Shown: positions 23,806 through 33,099 of the stretch, piece by piece
Position numbering within the stretch: the stretch's first letter is position 1
Layout of the letters: every line of letters begins with the position of its first letter
Assembly (NCBI GenBank): GCA_024516155.1
Contig: JAJJXM010000039.1
Location: 62,001-126,000, forward strand
Direction: 5' to 3'
Length of the DNA: 64,000 nucleotides
Source of the DNA: Pyronema omphalodes
Taxonomy: Eukaryota; Ascomycota; Pezizomycetes; Pezizales; Pyronemataceae
Position numbers and translations under genes: made by a program
The notes under the pieces: generated by a model
Told to the model about the DNA's origin: nothing
What the model saw: the letters and a program-made list of their open reading frames with translations, nothing else
Database searches by the model: none

Positions 23806-24587
23806 TATCAGAATCCGTATCCACGGTTACTGACGACGGGCAGCGCGGGGTTTCGGCGGCGAGGAGAGCGGCGGCCGTTAGGTAAGGCTGGTAAGTTGGG
23901 AATGGGCAAGGGTTTGTGGGCTGGGAAACAGGTGAGTTTGGAGAGATGGGAAATCACAAGGGAACTTTTGTAGATAGGATTGTGGTAATAGAAACTTGAT
24001 TGCGTGAAGAAATAAACTACATACAAATTTCCTCCTCTTATACTTGTTCCTTCATGACTCGTGACTCAGCATTCTCCGCCTGCGGAGAACTTCCAATGCT
24101 AACCGCTGTGATACTACATACATGACCAACATTCCCCAACATTTGCCAACCGCCGTAATTCCAAATAAGAAAGCAAGATAACTAACCGCCACAATTCCAA
24201 ATAATAATAACAAGGAAAGAGTACATACCAAAAGAGAGAACTACCGGCTAACCGCCGTGATTCCAAATAGTAAAGAAAGAGTACATACCGAAAGAGATAA
24301 CTTCCTGGCTAACCGCCGTGATTCCAAATAGTAAGAAAGAGTACATACCAAAAGAGAGAAGTAAAAGATTCCAACATTTTCCTAGCCGCCGTAATACCTA
24401 AAAGAAATCCAAATAAGAAATAACTCCGAACATATGAAAATCCTCGGCAAGGGGCCCAGCCCCTTGCCCTAACCCTATCCCTTCACTTCATGACAGCGTA
24501 TGCAGGTTGCTAGGGTGATGACGATCACCCATAGCCCTGCGGTGGTGACGGCGGAGGCCAGGAGCATGTCACGGGAGCGTTGTGACA
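23806..24587 (-). repeat. Solo LTR of Gypsy-2 inside the Gypsy-3 zinc knuckle
   Basis: A single Gypsy-2-type LTR without internal sequence, the product of LTR-LTR recombination or a lone remnant. It runs from TGTCACAACG (minus, 24587) to GATTCTGATA. It sits between H-K-M-Y and D-C of the knuckle CWRCGRSGHKM(Y)DC. TATG on both sides (minus strand) is a probable 4 bp or imperfect 5 bp duplication. The LTR palindrome is damaged here (CTGCGGAGAACTTCC). Confidence 0.9.
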
Positions 24588-26236
24588 CATACATCTTATG
24601 TCCAGAACGACCACACCGCCAACAATCTGCCTTTTCCTTCTTGTGCTTATCAATTTCTGTTTGGGGAACTCCTTGTAGCGCCTGCCTTCCTGAGGCATAT
24701 ACCGCCGGTTTTTCTGACTTTTTTCCAGCAAAAACTTTCTTATCCTTTTTCTCCTTAAATTTCTCCTTGTGCTGCACCTCCTTAGGGCGCACATTTTCCT
24801 TATGTTTATTTTTATCTTTCATACGATCCTCTCGTACCTCCAGAGTCCTCTTCTTTGAACCCTTCAATTCCTCTTCTAATTCCTCAACAACATGTGCAGC
24901 ATCCTTTACTGCATCAATCATCTCTTCGTCATCGGTGGGAATACCACCATATCTCTGATAAACCATTTTTTTGATTGCAGGTGTCATCGCCTCCCAGATG
25001 ACATTCCTGTACATGGACCAATTGCCCCAACCCTCATATTCAGATCCTCCAACTTGGTGATGTAATCGTCAATGTCTCCATCGTATTGGAGTTCCGTAAT
25101 CCTCTTGACGTCTTTTTGGGCCTCTCGCCTATCCTCAAATCTGGTCTCAATTGCACTTGAAAATGCAACCCAAGTATCCCTTAACCCTTGTCGTTGAATA
25201 CTTTTCCTTCTTTCCTGGTGCCAGCTCAATGCCTTATGCGTGAGCAAGCTCCCAACCCACTTAACCTGATCATCTTCATCTGGAAATGTTTTTGTGTATG
25301 TTTCAATATAATCTTTCACCGACATCCACCATGTCCTGAACAAAGTTTTATCCTTCCCACTAAAGAACTGCGGTGCCTTCATTTCAGGCATCTTTGGTCT
25401 CTTAGGTCCAGCAGGTTCGGATTGTTGTAATTTTTTAACCAGTGACTCCAAAAATGCCTCTGTTGCATTCTTCGCCTCTGGATTTCGTGCTTTCTGTTTT
25501 TCTTTGCGCTCCTGCCGCTTTCTTTCCAATGCTTTTCTGATATACTCATCATCTGAATCTTCGTCGTCTGAAGGGTCAGATGGGGGTGGTGGAGGTGGCG
25601 GAATCCTACCACCAGGTGGCTTTCCTCCACCGTTTCCTTGACCAATGTCAGGAGATCCATCCTCTGATGGTGGTAACGGGAATTCTGGCGCTCTGCCCAG
25701 GGAAGGGGGTTTTGGAGTCATCTCCTCATGCATAGCCTCAGTGAGAGACTTTGCATCAAAATTTTCTTTTTCTGGATTTTGGACATAACAAGGCTGATGA
25801 CCTTGTTGACCAACTCCAATTTCTCCTCCTCCCTTTGCTCCTCGTAGTGGAGTAAGCGCTGTTGATGTGTTTCCTCAGCTACACAAAGAGCTTCAATACG
25901 CCTGTCCTGTTGCTCATCGTCCTGTTGTCTAATGGCATCCCGAGTGTTCTTCTCGAATGCCCATCTTTCGATTTCTCTGATAATTTCCCTCTGCCTCTGA
26001 GCAAAGGCTTCGAGAATGGCATTTGTCGTTTGAATGCCCTGATTCAATCTCTCAGCAGCAGCTTGATTCGCTGCCTCCTTTGACTTTGCATCTGTAGCAA
26101 GGTCGCCAATTGTTTCCATACTTGCCCAGCAAATTCATGGCTGGCCTGAACTAGCCGCGTCACAGTTTGGAGGTTAACCTCCTGGTCCAAGCCCCCCTTT
26201 TTTGCCAAAATATCATAGGCTTTCTGCATGCCTTGG
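24588..26236 (-). pseudogene. Gypsy-3 gag: coiled coil, capsid domain, zinc knuckle start
   Basis: Middle of Gypsy-3 gag between Gypsy-2 copy 1 and the solo LTR. From 26236 downwards comes a charged heptad-like stretch likely to form a coiled coil (AERLNQGIQTTNAILEAF, REIIREIERWAFEK, about 26120-25750). A poly-proline/acidic linker (PPPPPPPSDPSDDEDSDDEY) follows. The retrotransposon-gag capsid domain has FFSGKDKTLFRTWWMSVKDY, KWVGSLLTHKALSWHQ and IDDYITKLEDLN (about 25370-25025). Then YRNVIWEAMTPAIKKMVYQ, a lysine-rich tract and CWRCGRSGHKM. The frame changes near 26045, 25730 and 25010. The N-terminus is at 33893-34196. Confidence 0.87.
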
Positions 26237-27031
26237 TATCAGAATCCGTATCCACGGTTACTGACGACAGGCAGCGCGGGGTTTTCGGCGGCGAGGAGGG
26301 CGGCGGCGGGTTGGGTAAGGCTGGTAAGTTGGGAATGGGCAAGGGTTTGTGGGCTTGGGAAATCACAGGTGAGTTTGGCGAGATGGGATATCACAGGGGA
26401 ACTTTTGTAGATAGGATTGTGGTAAATAGAAACTTGATTGCGTGAAGAAATAAACTACATACAAATTTCCTCCTCTTATACTTGTTCCTTCATGACTCGT
26501 GACTCAGCATTCTCCGCCTGCGGAGAATGCTCCTAATGCTAACCGCCGTGATAACTACATACATGACCAACATTCCCCAACATTTGCCAACCGCCGTAAT
26601 TCCAAATACTAAAGCAAGATAACTAAACGCCGTAATTCCAAATAATAATAACAAGGAAAGAGTACATACCAAAAGAGATAACTACCGGCTAACCGCCGTG
26701 ATTCCCAAAATAGCAAAGAAAGAGTACATACCGAAAGAGATAACTTCCTGGCGAACCGCCGTGATTCCAAATAGTAAAGAAAGAGTACATACCAAAAGAG
26801 AGAAGTAAAAGATTCCAACATTTTCCTAGCCGCCGTGATACCTAAAAGAAATCCAAAATAAGAAATAACTCCGACCATATGAAAATCCTCGGCAAGGGGC
26901 CCAGCCCCTTGCCCTAACCCTATCCCTTCACTTCATGACAGCGTAGCAGGTTGCTAGGGTGATGACGAACACCCATAGCCCTGCGGTGGTGACGGCGGAG
27001 GCCAGGAGCATGTCACGGGAGCGTTGTGACA
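26237..27031 (-). repeat. Gypsy-2 copy 1, 3' LTR
   Basis: 795 bp. Notable contents are the end of the third gene (26928-27031); a perfect hairpin GGCAAGGGGC-CCA-GCCCCTTGCC (26891-26913) just after its stop; about six tandem imperfect repeats built on AACCGCCGTGATTCCAAA (26535-26850); and a palindrome GCATTCTCCGC/GCGGAGAATGC (26507-26530). Confidence 0.93.
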
Positions 27032-27995
27032 TAAGCCCCCCCCTCCAGGCCGAGACTCCGGCGAGGCCGTTGGCAGTCCTCAACGCGGGCCTCCGGATGG
27101 GGGACCGTCCCCGATACTGCTTTCCCCGACGTCGGCGACGTACGACGTCCTGGGTGATGTCCTCGAGGACATAAGGCGGTATTTGCTCTTGTTGGTGTCC
27201 TAAGGGGGGCGCCGTTATTTGTTCTTGTTGGTGCCCTGAGGAGAACGGGGGTATTTGATCTTGTTGGTGCCCTGAGGCGGGGGGCTCCGGGGGATCCGAA
27301 CAAGGGGCGGACGTCAGGTCGTTGGTTGGTCGGTAGTCGACGGTGGGGAGACGCTGTTCCGGCTCCGCTGTCTGATAGAAAGACAGGTTGATCGCCACCT
27401 TCTCGTGGTCCGAGGGTCCCGTCATCATAATCACTGGGAGTTGGTGTCGAATCGTAGGGATGGTGGAGTCCTCCGATTCCAGTTCGCGGGGACGGGGTGG
27501 TTCGTTTTCCTGGTTTTCCGTAGGGACGGGAGGCTCCTTTCCTGTCCCGGGCTCGTCCTTGGCGGGTGGTATCGTTGCCGGGGTCTCCGTGGGGGGTTTC
27601 CATCCTCTGATACCGCATCTCTGGTCGTGTCCGTCTTTGTTGACCAGAAATTTACACACATTGCAGAGTCTCTTTCCTTTCTGCCATGCCTTGCAGGCCT
27701 TTTGCGGGTCCATCCTTCGGTGTCGGATCACCCATTCTAACTCGGGGTCATGTAGCTGCCCGCAGCTACATGATTTTTTTATGCGTGCCGCAATCGCTTG
27801 CGCCACCGCTGGGAAATGGTTGTTGTTTAATTTCGATTGGAGGTGAATGGAGCAGGAGTCGTTGTTGCAGAACGACCAATGTAGTTCTGCGTGCGGGATC
27901 GTGGGGTGGGGGGATTTCTTTTCTGCCGGGGGAGTAGGGGTTCGGTACCAGCCCAAAGAGGACGGGGGGTCCTCGGAGTTCGTTCTATCGTCCAT
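26928..27995 (-). CDS. Gypsy-2 third gene: Cys/His-rich protein with LTR-encoded C-terminal membrane segment
   Basis: 355 codons. ATG (27995-27993) overlaps the pol stop as TAATG, suggesting coupled termination-reinitiation. Residues about 45-150 are Cys/His-rich: FCNNDSCSIH, SCSCGQLHD and CNVCKFLVNKDGHDQRC (C-x2-C-x8-H-x3-C), probably zinc binding. Next is a Pro/Glu-rich linker, three repeats around GHQQEQI (about 245-285) and a basic patch RRRRRGKQYRGR. The last ~33 residues are encoded inside the LTR and hold about 26 hydrophobic residues (MLLASAVTTAGLWVFVITL...AVM) before a final Lys: a tail-anchor-like segment. There is no N-terminal signal peptide, so it does not look like a classical envelope. 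Function is unknown. Copy 2 carries a frameshifted version. Confidence 0.75.
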   Translation of the reverse strand: MDDRTNSEDPPSSLGWYRTPTPPAEKKSPHPTIPHAELHWSFCNNDSCSIHLQSKLNNNHFPAVAQAIAARIKKSCSCGQLHDPELEWVIRHRRMDPQKACKAWQKGKRLCNVCKFLVNKDGHDQRCGIRGWKPPTETPATIPPAKDEPGTGKEPPVPTENQENEPPRPRELESEDSTIPTIRHQLPVIMMTGPSDHEKVAINLSFYQTAEPEQRLPTVDYRPTNDLTSAPCSDPPEPPASGHQQDQIPPFSSGHQQEQITAPPLGHQQEQIPPYVLEDITQDVVRRRRRGKQYRGRSPIRRPALRTANGLAGVSAWRGGLMSQRSRDMLLASAVTTAGLWVFVITLATCYAVMK

Positions 27996-30900
27996 TACAG
28001 CTGTGGGGCAGGTTTATTCGGGTACCTGCGGTGGAATTGGGTGATGGCGTCGGGGGAGTTTTGGAAATTGTCGGCGGGGTACCAGGTCGTATCGGGGTCG
28101 TGGAAACCAGTCCACTTAACTCGATATTGTATCTGACCCCGGTGGCGTCGAGAATCCACTATTTCCTCAACTTCCCACTCTTCCTCGTCGTCGAGGACAA
28201 TCGGTAGCGGAGGGGGCTGAATATGGCCTGGGATGGTTGTCGAAGTAGGTTGAGACGGTTCTAGAAGGGAGATATGAAATACTGGATGGATCTTTGCGTT
28301 TGGGGGGAGGTCCAGCTTATAAGCTCGCGACCCTACCTTAGACAAGATGGTGTAGGGCCCCAATAGCTTGTAATCGAGCTTGTTGGAGGGTCGGGTGGTT
28401 CTCACATTCTTCCTCTTCAGCCAGACCCGATCTCCCACTCGAAGGACCGGATCCGGGTGTCGATGCCGGTTCGCCTGTTCTGCATGAGCCGTCTGGGCAT
28501 AGTGGACCTCCGCCCTCAGATCCTCGTGAAGTCGGTTGAGGGCGCCAACATATTTGGAGACCTCGGGGTTTCCTTCCGCGACTTCACCCAGCGGCTGGGT
28601 AAAACGGGGATGATATCCGTAATTTGCGAAGAAGGGGGACACCTTGGTCGTTCCTGAGCGGGAATTGTTGTAGCAGAACTCCGCCATAGGAAGGAGTTGG
28701 TTCCAATTGTCCTGTTGATAGTTACAATACGCCCTGAGGTATTGTTCGAGGATCGCATTGACCCTCTCTGTCTGTCCGTCGGACTCTGGATGAAACGCCG
28801 TACTCAGGTTCCTCGTCGTCCCCATTGCCTCCATAACCCTCTTCCAGAACTGAGAGGTGAATAGGGACCCCCGATCCGAGATGATGCTGCTGGGGAGTCC
28901 ATGGGCCCGTACCACATGTGTGAGAAACCCGTCCGCAAGTTCCCTGGGTCCCATAGTATCCTTACATGCTACGAAGTGTGCCATCTTCGTCAAGCGGTCC
29001 ACAATCACCCATATCGCATTCATTCCCCCATCCTCCGGAAGACCCGTGATAAAATCCATGGAGATGGATTCCCATGGTCTTTCTGGAATCTGTAACGGTC
29101 GTAAGAGCCCGAAGGGGGCGTGCTTAATGGGCTTGATACGTTTACAGGTATCACAGTAGTCGACATATCGAGTCACATACTGTCGTTGTTGTGGCCAATA
29201 AAAACTCCGGCTGACCAACTCCAAGGTCCTTGCCCTTCCCGGATGCCCCGCGGCCTGGGAGTCGTGATGTTGTCGTAAAATTTGTAACCTCAGGTCGTCG
29301 TCGTCAGGGACCCATATCAATCCCTCGTATAGGAGTAACCCATCCTTTTCCTCGCATAACCCCAAGGGGACCCTATTGTCTCGGGTTATCCCTTCCCGAA
29401 GTTTGCGGATTACCTCCTGGAGTTCTGTATCGGTCTTCGTTTTTTCCCGAATGTTGGTAATGAGGGGGGTGTCCGGGGTGAGTCTTATCAACTGTGTCCC
29501 GTTCACATGAAAGACTTCCTGGGGAAGGAGGACTCGGCTTCGGTTCTGCCGGTGCTTCATCTCCCCTTCCCAGGGAGAGTCTCCTGACTCTCGAGACAAT
29601 ATGTCGGGTTTTCCTGCCAACTTCCCCGGACGATACGTGATCGTGAAGTCATAGTTGGCCAGTTGTTCCGCCCATCGGGCCTGTCGGAGGTTGAGATCCC
29701 TCTTCGTCTGCCAATACTCCAGATTCTTATGGTCTGACAGTATCCGGATACTGTGTTTTGTCGATTTGCAGTATGTCGACCATTTGTCCAAGGCTTCAAC
29801 TATCGCCAGGAGCTCTTTATCGTGGATATCGTAATTGAGCTCCGCCTCTTTTAATTTTCGTGAAAAATAGGCAAGGGGGTGCAGTACGTTGGAGTCGTCG
29901 GGTTGTGAGCAGACTGCCCCGATGGCATAGTCTGAGGCGTCAGTTTCCAGGGTGAGTGGCCGATCCGGGTCGAAATGTTGCAGGATCGGTTGGGATATCA
30001 TTGCCGTTTTGAGTTGCTCAAAGGCCCGTTGTGTCTCGTCGTTCCACTCCCAGGGTACCTGTTTCTTCGTCAATCGTGTCAATGGCGTGGTGATCTTGCT
30101 GAAATCCCGGATGAATCGACGGTAGAAATTGGCGAACCCAAGGAAACTTTGGACTCCCTTCACATTTACCGGTTCCTTCCATTCCTTAACCGCCCTAATT
30201 TTCTCGGGGTCCATCTGCAACCCCGTGGGGGAGATGATGTATCCTAGGTATTCCGTCTTTTTCGTGTGGAATTCACATTTCGAGGGTTTCAGGGTGAGTC
30301 CTACGTCCCTTAACCTCTCCAAGACCATGCGGACGTGCTTTCGGTGTTCCTCCATATTATCTGAGTAGATCAATATGTCGTCGAGATAGGCGATGCAAAA
30401 GATGTCGAGGTAATCACTTAAGACTTCGTTCATCCATCGTTGAAACGAAGCTGGAGCATTCGTCAAACCAAATGGCATCACCAAATACTCGTATAGACCG
30501 TACTTGGTACGGAACGCAGTTTTCCATTCATCTCCTGTGGCTATTCGGAGGTTATGGTATGCATCTCGCACATCTAATTTGGTATAGATCTTGGCGTTGG
30601 AAAGTCTATCCAACGCTTCCCCTATCAGCGGGAGTGGGGTGCGATCCTTGATTGTGATTTCGTTGAGTCGTCGGTAGTCAACGCATAACCGTAAAGTACC
30701 ATCCTTTTTCTTAACGAAATGGATGGGGGCTCCCGCTGGAGACGTCGACCGTCGGACCCAACCCCTCTTTTCATTCTCTTCCAAGTAATCCCTCAGTACT
30801 CGCAGACGTTCTTCATCGAGGGCTCGCAGGGGTTCGAACGGCGGAACCTTTCCGTCCATCAAGGGAATCCGGTGGTCATGATGTCGGTGCGGAGGTAACC

Positions 30901-31282
30901 CTACCGCCTCTTTTTCCCTGAATACGGAGAGGTAATCTGCATATTCCGGTGGTATTATTTCTTCCAGGGAGTCAGGCTTGCTCTTCCCCGCTCGACTTAT
31001 GGTACTCGCGAGTTCCAATTCCCCGGAAGTGGCAATTGATTTGGCGGGAGCGGTTTCCCAGTTCCCCGGTTCTTCCTGGTTGGTTGGTGCAGTAGCGGTT
31101 GATTTGGCGGGAGCGGTTTCCCAGTTCCCCGGTTCCTTCTGGTTGGCTGGCGCTTGCGGGGGTTGCCGCGAAGCGCACTGAGACGAGTCGGGATCGGCCT
31201 CGGTGGATTCCGCGCGCCTAGATCCCTGTACGCTTTCCATATCCTCGTCCTCCGACTCTTCCACCTCTTCTTCCTTCGTCAT
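27995..31282 (-). CDS. Gypsy-2 pol: RT, RNase H, integrase, chromodomain (1095 codons)
   Basis: Uninterrupted frame. An acidic N-terminus contains a tandem duplication (EPGNWETAPAKS twice). RT at about residues 130-400: [39 protein letters not shown] and AYLDDILIYSDN. RNase H near 440-560: [13 protein letters not shown] and SDHKNLEYW. Integrase near 660-920: H...H...CDTCKRIK zinc region, MDFITGLPEDGG, ISDRGSLF and FHPESDGQTER. A GPY/F-like region and chromodomain close it: EEWEVEEIVDS, QYRVKWTGFHD and TTWYPADNF, residues about 1035-1090. Its frame is separated from protease by one extra C near 31252; without it (as in copy 2) protease and RT are fused, so the ATG at 31282 is probably not a real start. 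Confidence 0.93.
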   Translation of the reverse strand: MTKEEEVEESEDEDMESVQGSRRAESTEADPDSSQCASRQPPQAPANQKEPGNWETAPAKSTATAPTNQEEPGNWETAPAKSIATSGELELASTISRAGKSKPDSLEEIIPPEYADYLSVFREKEAVGLPPHRHHDHRIPLMDGKVPPFEPLRALDEERLRVLRDYLEENEKRGWVRRSTSPAGAPIHFVKKKDGTLRLCVDYRRLNEITIKDRTPLPLIGEALDRLSNAKIYTKLDVRDAYHNLRIATGDEWKTAFRTKYGLYEYLVMPFGLTNAPASFQRWMNEVLSDYLDIFCIAYLDDILIYSDNMEEHRKHVRMVLERLRDVGLTLKPSKCEFHTKKTEYLGYIISPTGLQMDPEKIRAVKEWKEPVNVKGVQSFLGFANFYRRFIRDFSKITTPLTRLTKKQVPWEWNDETQRAFEQLKTAMISQPILQHFDPDRPLTLETDASDYAIGAVCSQPDDSNVLHPLAYFSRKLKEAELNYDIHDKELLAIVEALDKWSTYCKSTKHSIRILSDHKNLEYWQTKRDLNLRQARWAEQLANYDFTITYRPGKLAGKPDILSRESGDSPWEGEMKHRQNRSRVLLPQEVFHVNGTQLIRLTPDTPLITNIREKTKTDTELQEVIRKLREGITRDNRVPLGLCEEKDGLLLYEGLIWVPDDDDLRLQILRQHHDSQAAGHPGRARTLELVSRSFYWPQQRQYVTRYVDYCDTCKRIKPIKHAPFGLLRPLQIPERPWESISMDFITGLPEDGGMNAIWVIVDRLTKMAHFVACKDTMGPRELADGFLTHVVRAHGLPSSIISDRGSLFTSQFWKRVMEAMGTTRNLSTAFHPESDGQTERVNAILEQYLRAYCNYQQDNWNQLLPMAEFCYNNSRSGTTKVSPFFANYGYHPRFTQPLGEVAEGNPEVSKYVGALNRLHEDLRAEVHYAQTAHAEQANRHRHPDPVLRVGDRVWLKRKNVRTTRPSNKLDYKLLGPYTILSKVGSRAYKLDLPPNAKIHPVFHISLLEPSQPTSTTIPGHIQPPPLPIVLDDEEEWEVEEIVDSRRHRGQIQYRVKWTGFHDPDTTWYPADNFQNSPDAITQFHRRYPNKPAPQL

Positions 31283-31942
31283 CTTCTTCTATACTTTCTC
31301 CCCAGATCTCTTGGATGCGAAGCTCATCTTCCTCATCCGTCTGAAGCATCTCCTTCGGTTCTTCCATACCATAGGCGTGCTCCGCTTCCTCATGTATCCG
31401 TTGATTATATTCTTTTTCTGCCCCCCGTTCCGATACGGTCGTGGCATGGGGCGAAGTAGGAAGGCAGTTCTTTCCGCATTTCTCGGAGTTGAAGACAATC
31501 CTTCCTTCCTTCCAGTCGATGCTGGGATTGTGTTTCCGCAACCAAGGCAGTCCCAGGATAATGGGTGCGTTGCCAATGGTAATACAGTGGAGCTTGATGT
31601 CTTCCCTATGGTCGTTGATTACCATGGTCACCATGGCATCGTGGGTTACTGGTCCCCCATCCAATTCCCGTCCGTCTACAGCGAGAACCTTTCGTGGGGT
31701 TAATTTTTTCGCGCAGGGCAATCCCTGCTGTCTCACATATTTTCGATCTATAAAATTCTCCGTGGCCCCGCAGTCGATCATGGCCGTTGTTTGGTATTCT
31801 TTCTTATTTCGTCCGATTAACTTTACTCGCAGGATAATTTTTTCGTTTCTTCCGTATGGTCCTACACTCGAGATTCTATCCGCCGGTCCTGCCGTGGTTG
31901 AACTGGTGGGCGACAGTTGCCCCAGGAATCCACCTTTTCCTT
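31218..31942 (-). CDS. Gypsy-2 protease domain, -1 frame relative to gag
   Basis: Retropepsin-type aspartic protease that would cut the Gag-Pol polyprotein. Catalytic motif MIDCGATENFIDRKY is at about 31781-31740; the flap/second motif region has IILGLPWLRKHNPSIDW (about 31565-31515). The frame is open upstream to the gag stop and lies -1 to gag; the overlap contains a CCCCC run (AACCCCCAGG) where a -1 slip could occur. In copy 1 this frame ends at 31218 because of the extra base near 31252. The acidic C-terminal linker is rich in Glu/Asp. Confidence 0.85.
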
Positions 31943-32851
31943 TTATTCCTGGGGGTTCTCTTTTCCCGACGTCTCACCGAGTCCCTCCTCTACCAATGTA
32001 GTTTCCGCTGCTCTGAATAATTTCTTACTTGGGCACTTCGCAGCGTAGTGTCCCACCTTCCCACAGTTAAAACATTCGTTATTCCGCTTCCGCCTATCCT
32101 CCTCCGTCCTATCCCTTGGTTTCGGTCGACGAGTGGAATCTAATTCCATTGGTTCGGGGTCGGAGAGTCGAGATTCGTGTCCCTGCCCCTTAAGATGGGG
32201 GTGGTGATAGAATTGAGGTTCATACCGAGTCCTCAGGGTTCGGAAGTTGAATAGTCGGTTGTCTAACGCTATGGCCTTGTTGGCGAACTCCGTGAGATCC
32301 GTTGGTCGTTCATCAAGGAGTGCCAACTGTCGTTGGACGTCTGTGTTTAGTCCATCACTGAATTGATCGATGTAGGTCTCGTCATTGTATCTTAAATCGG
32401 ATTTGATCCTTTGAAATTCGGCCCAGTATGCAGCGGCGGATCGCGCGCCCTGCCTGATCATCTTGAACTTTCTTCTTGCTACTTCTTTTGAGTCGGCTTC
32501 CCCGAAGGCCCTACTGACAGCAGTCTTAAAGGCCTCCCAGGTCGTGTATACGCTTTTCCCCTCCTTGATGGACGGCTCGATCCATGCCCAAGCGTTACCT
32601 CTACAGCGGGAGCTCGCATAGTTCACCTTTTTCTGTTCGGTGTCGAATCTATTCCCTTCACAATTGAACTTCAGTTCACATTGCGTCAGGAATGCCCTCA
32701 GCTTGGTCCGTTCACCGTAGTACAGCTCCGGGTCCTCCACCTTGGGGTTACTGTTTGTCGTGGGGCGATGGAGTTGAATGAGGATCTGGTTCAACTGCTC
32801 CTGGGTCATAGTGACCGGAGTGACAAGTCCCAATCCTGCCGGGGTCGCCAT
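31943..32851 (-). CDS. Gypsy-2 gag: capsid and CCHC nucleocapsid
   Basis: First ATG of the frame is at 32851 (MATPAGLGLVTPV), giving about 302 codons; the frame is open upstream to 33094 without an ATG. Capsid domain: YYGERTKLRAFLTQCELKF, NAWAWIEPSI, TWEAFKTAVSRAFG and RSAAAYWAEFQRIKSD. The nucleocapsid knuckle CFNCGKVGHYAAKC (about 32080-32035) binds RNA. It ends ENPQE at the TAA (31945-31943). The frame is intact in copy 1; copy 2 has a one-base insertion near 62150. Expected product: virus-like particle shell in the cytoplasm. Confidence 0.9.
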   Translation of the reverse strand: MATPAGLGLVTPVTMTQEQLNQILIQLHRPTTNSNPKVEDPELYYGERTKLRAFLTQCELKFNCEGNRFDTEQKKVNYASSRCRGNAWAWIEPSIKEGKSVYTTWEAFKTAVSRAFGEADSKEVARRKFKMIRQGARSAAAYWAEFQRIKSDLRYNDETYIDQFSDGLNTDVQRQLALLDERPTDLTEFANKAIALDNRLFNFRTLRTRYEPQFYHHPHLKGQGHESRLSDPEPMELDSTRRPKPRDRTEEDRRKRNNECFNCGKVGHYAAKCPSKKLFRAAETTLVEEGLGETSGKENPQE

Positions 32852-33099
32852 TTCCGCAGGGTCGTCGGTAGAGGTATGGGGGAGTTCGGGTGATTCGGGG
32901 GTCTGGGGTCTGGATGGTTGTTCGGGGGTCACTGGGCTTGCCGATCCGGTCGGTTCTTGTTCGATATGTTCTCCGAGCTCTTTTAGCTGAAAGGATGCCA
33001 CTGTGTGCGCCTTCTTCTGGGTTTTCTGGGTCTTCTGGGTTTTCTGGGTTTTCTGGGTCTTCGTTCCGCGTTGGGTGTCGTACACAGGACGCAATCAAA
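32852..33099 (-). other. Gypsy-2 leader with 9 bp tandem repeats
   Basis: 248 bases between the 5' LTR and the first gag ATG. The gag frame is open through most of it and would encode a Lys-Thr-Gln tandem repeat (five or so units; plus-strand TTCTGGGTC/TTCTGGGTT at about 33014-33062), then a Pro/Thr-rich stretch. The same repeat is kept in copy 2 (62738-62786). It could be untranslated leader or a Gag N-terminal extension from a non-ATG start. I could not identify a tRNA primer site next to the LTR. Confidence 0.55.

Noticed and set aside
26490..26878. Open frames encoding repeated hydrophobic peptides within the Gypsy-2 LTR (minus strand; also at 33353, 50169, 63078)
   Set aside because: They are translations of the tandem LTR repeats, differ in frame from copy to copy and overlap no known domain.
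26928..27995. Calling the Gypsy-2 third gene a viral envelope
   Set aside because: No signal peptide, no ectodomain with paired cysteines or cleavage site; only a C-terminal hydrophobic segment. Position alone is not enough.
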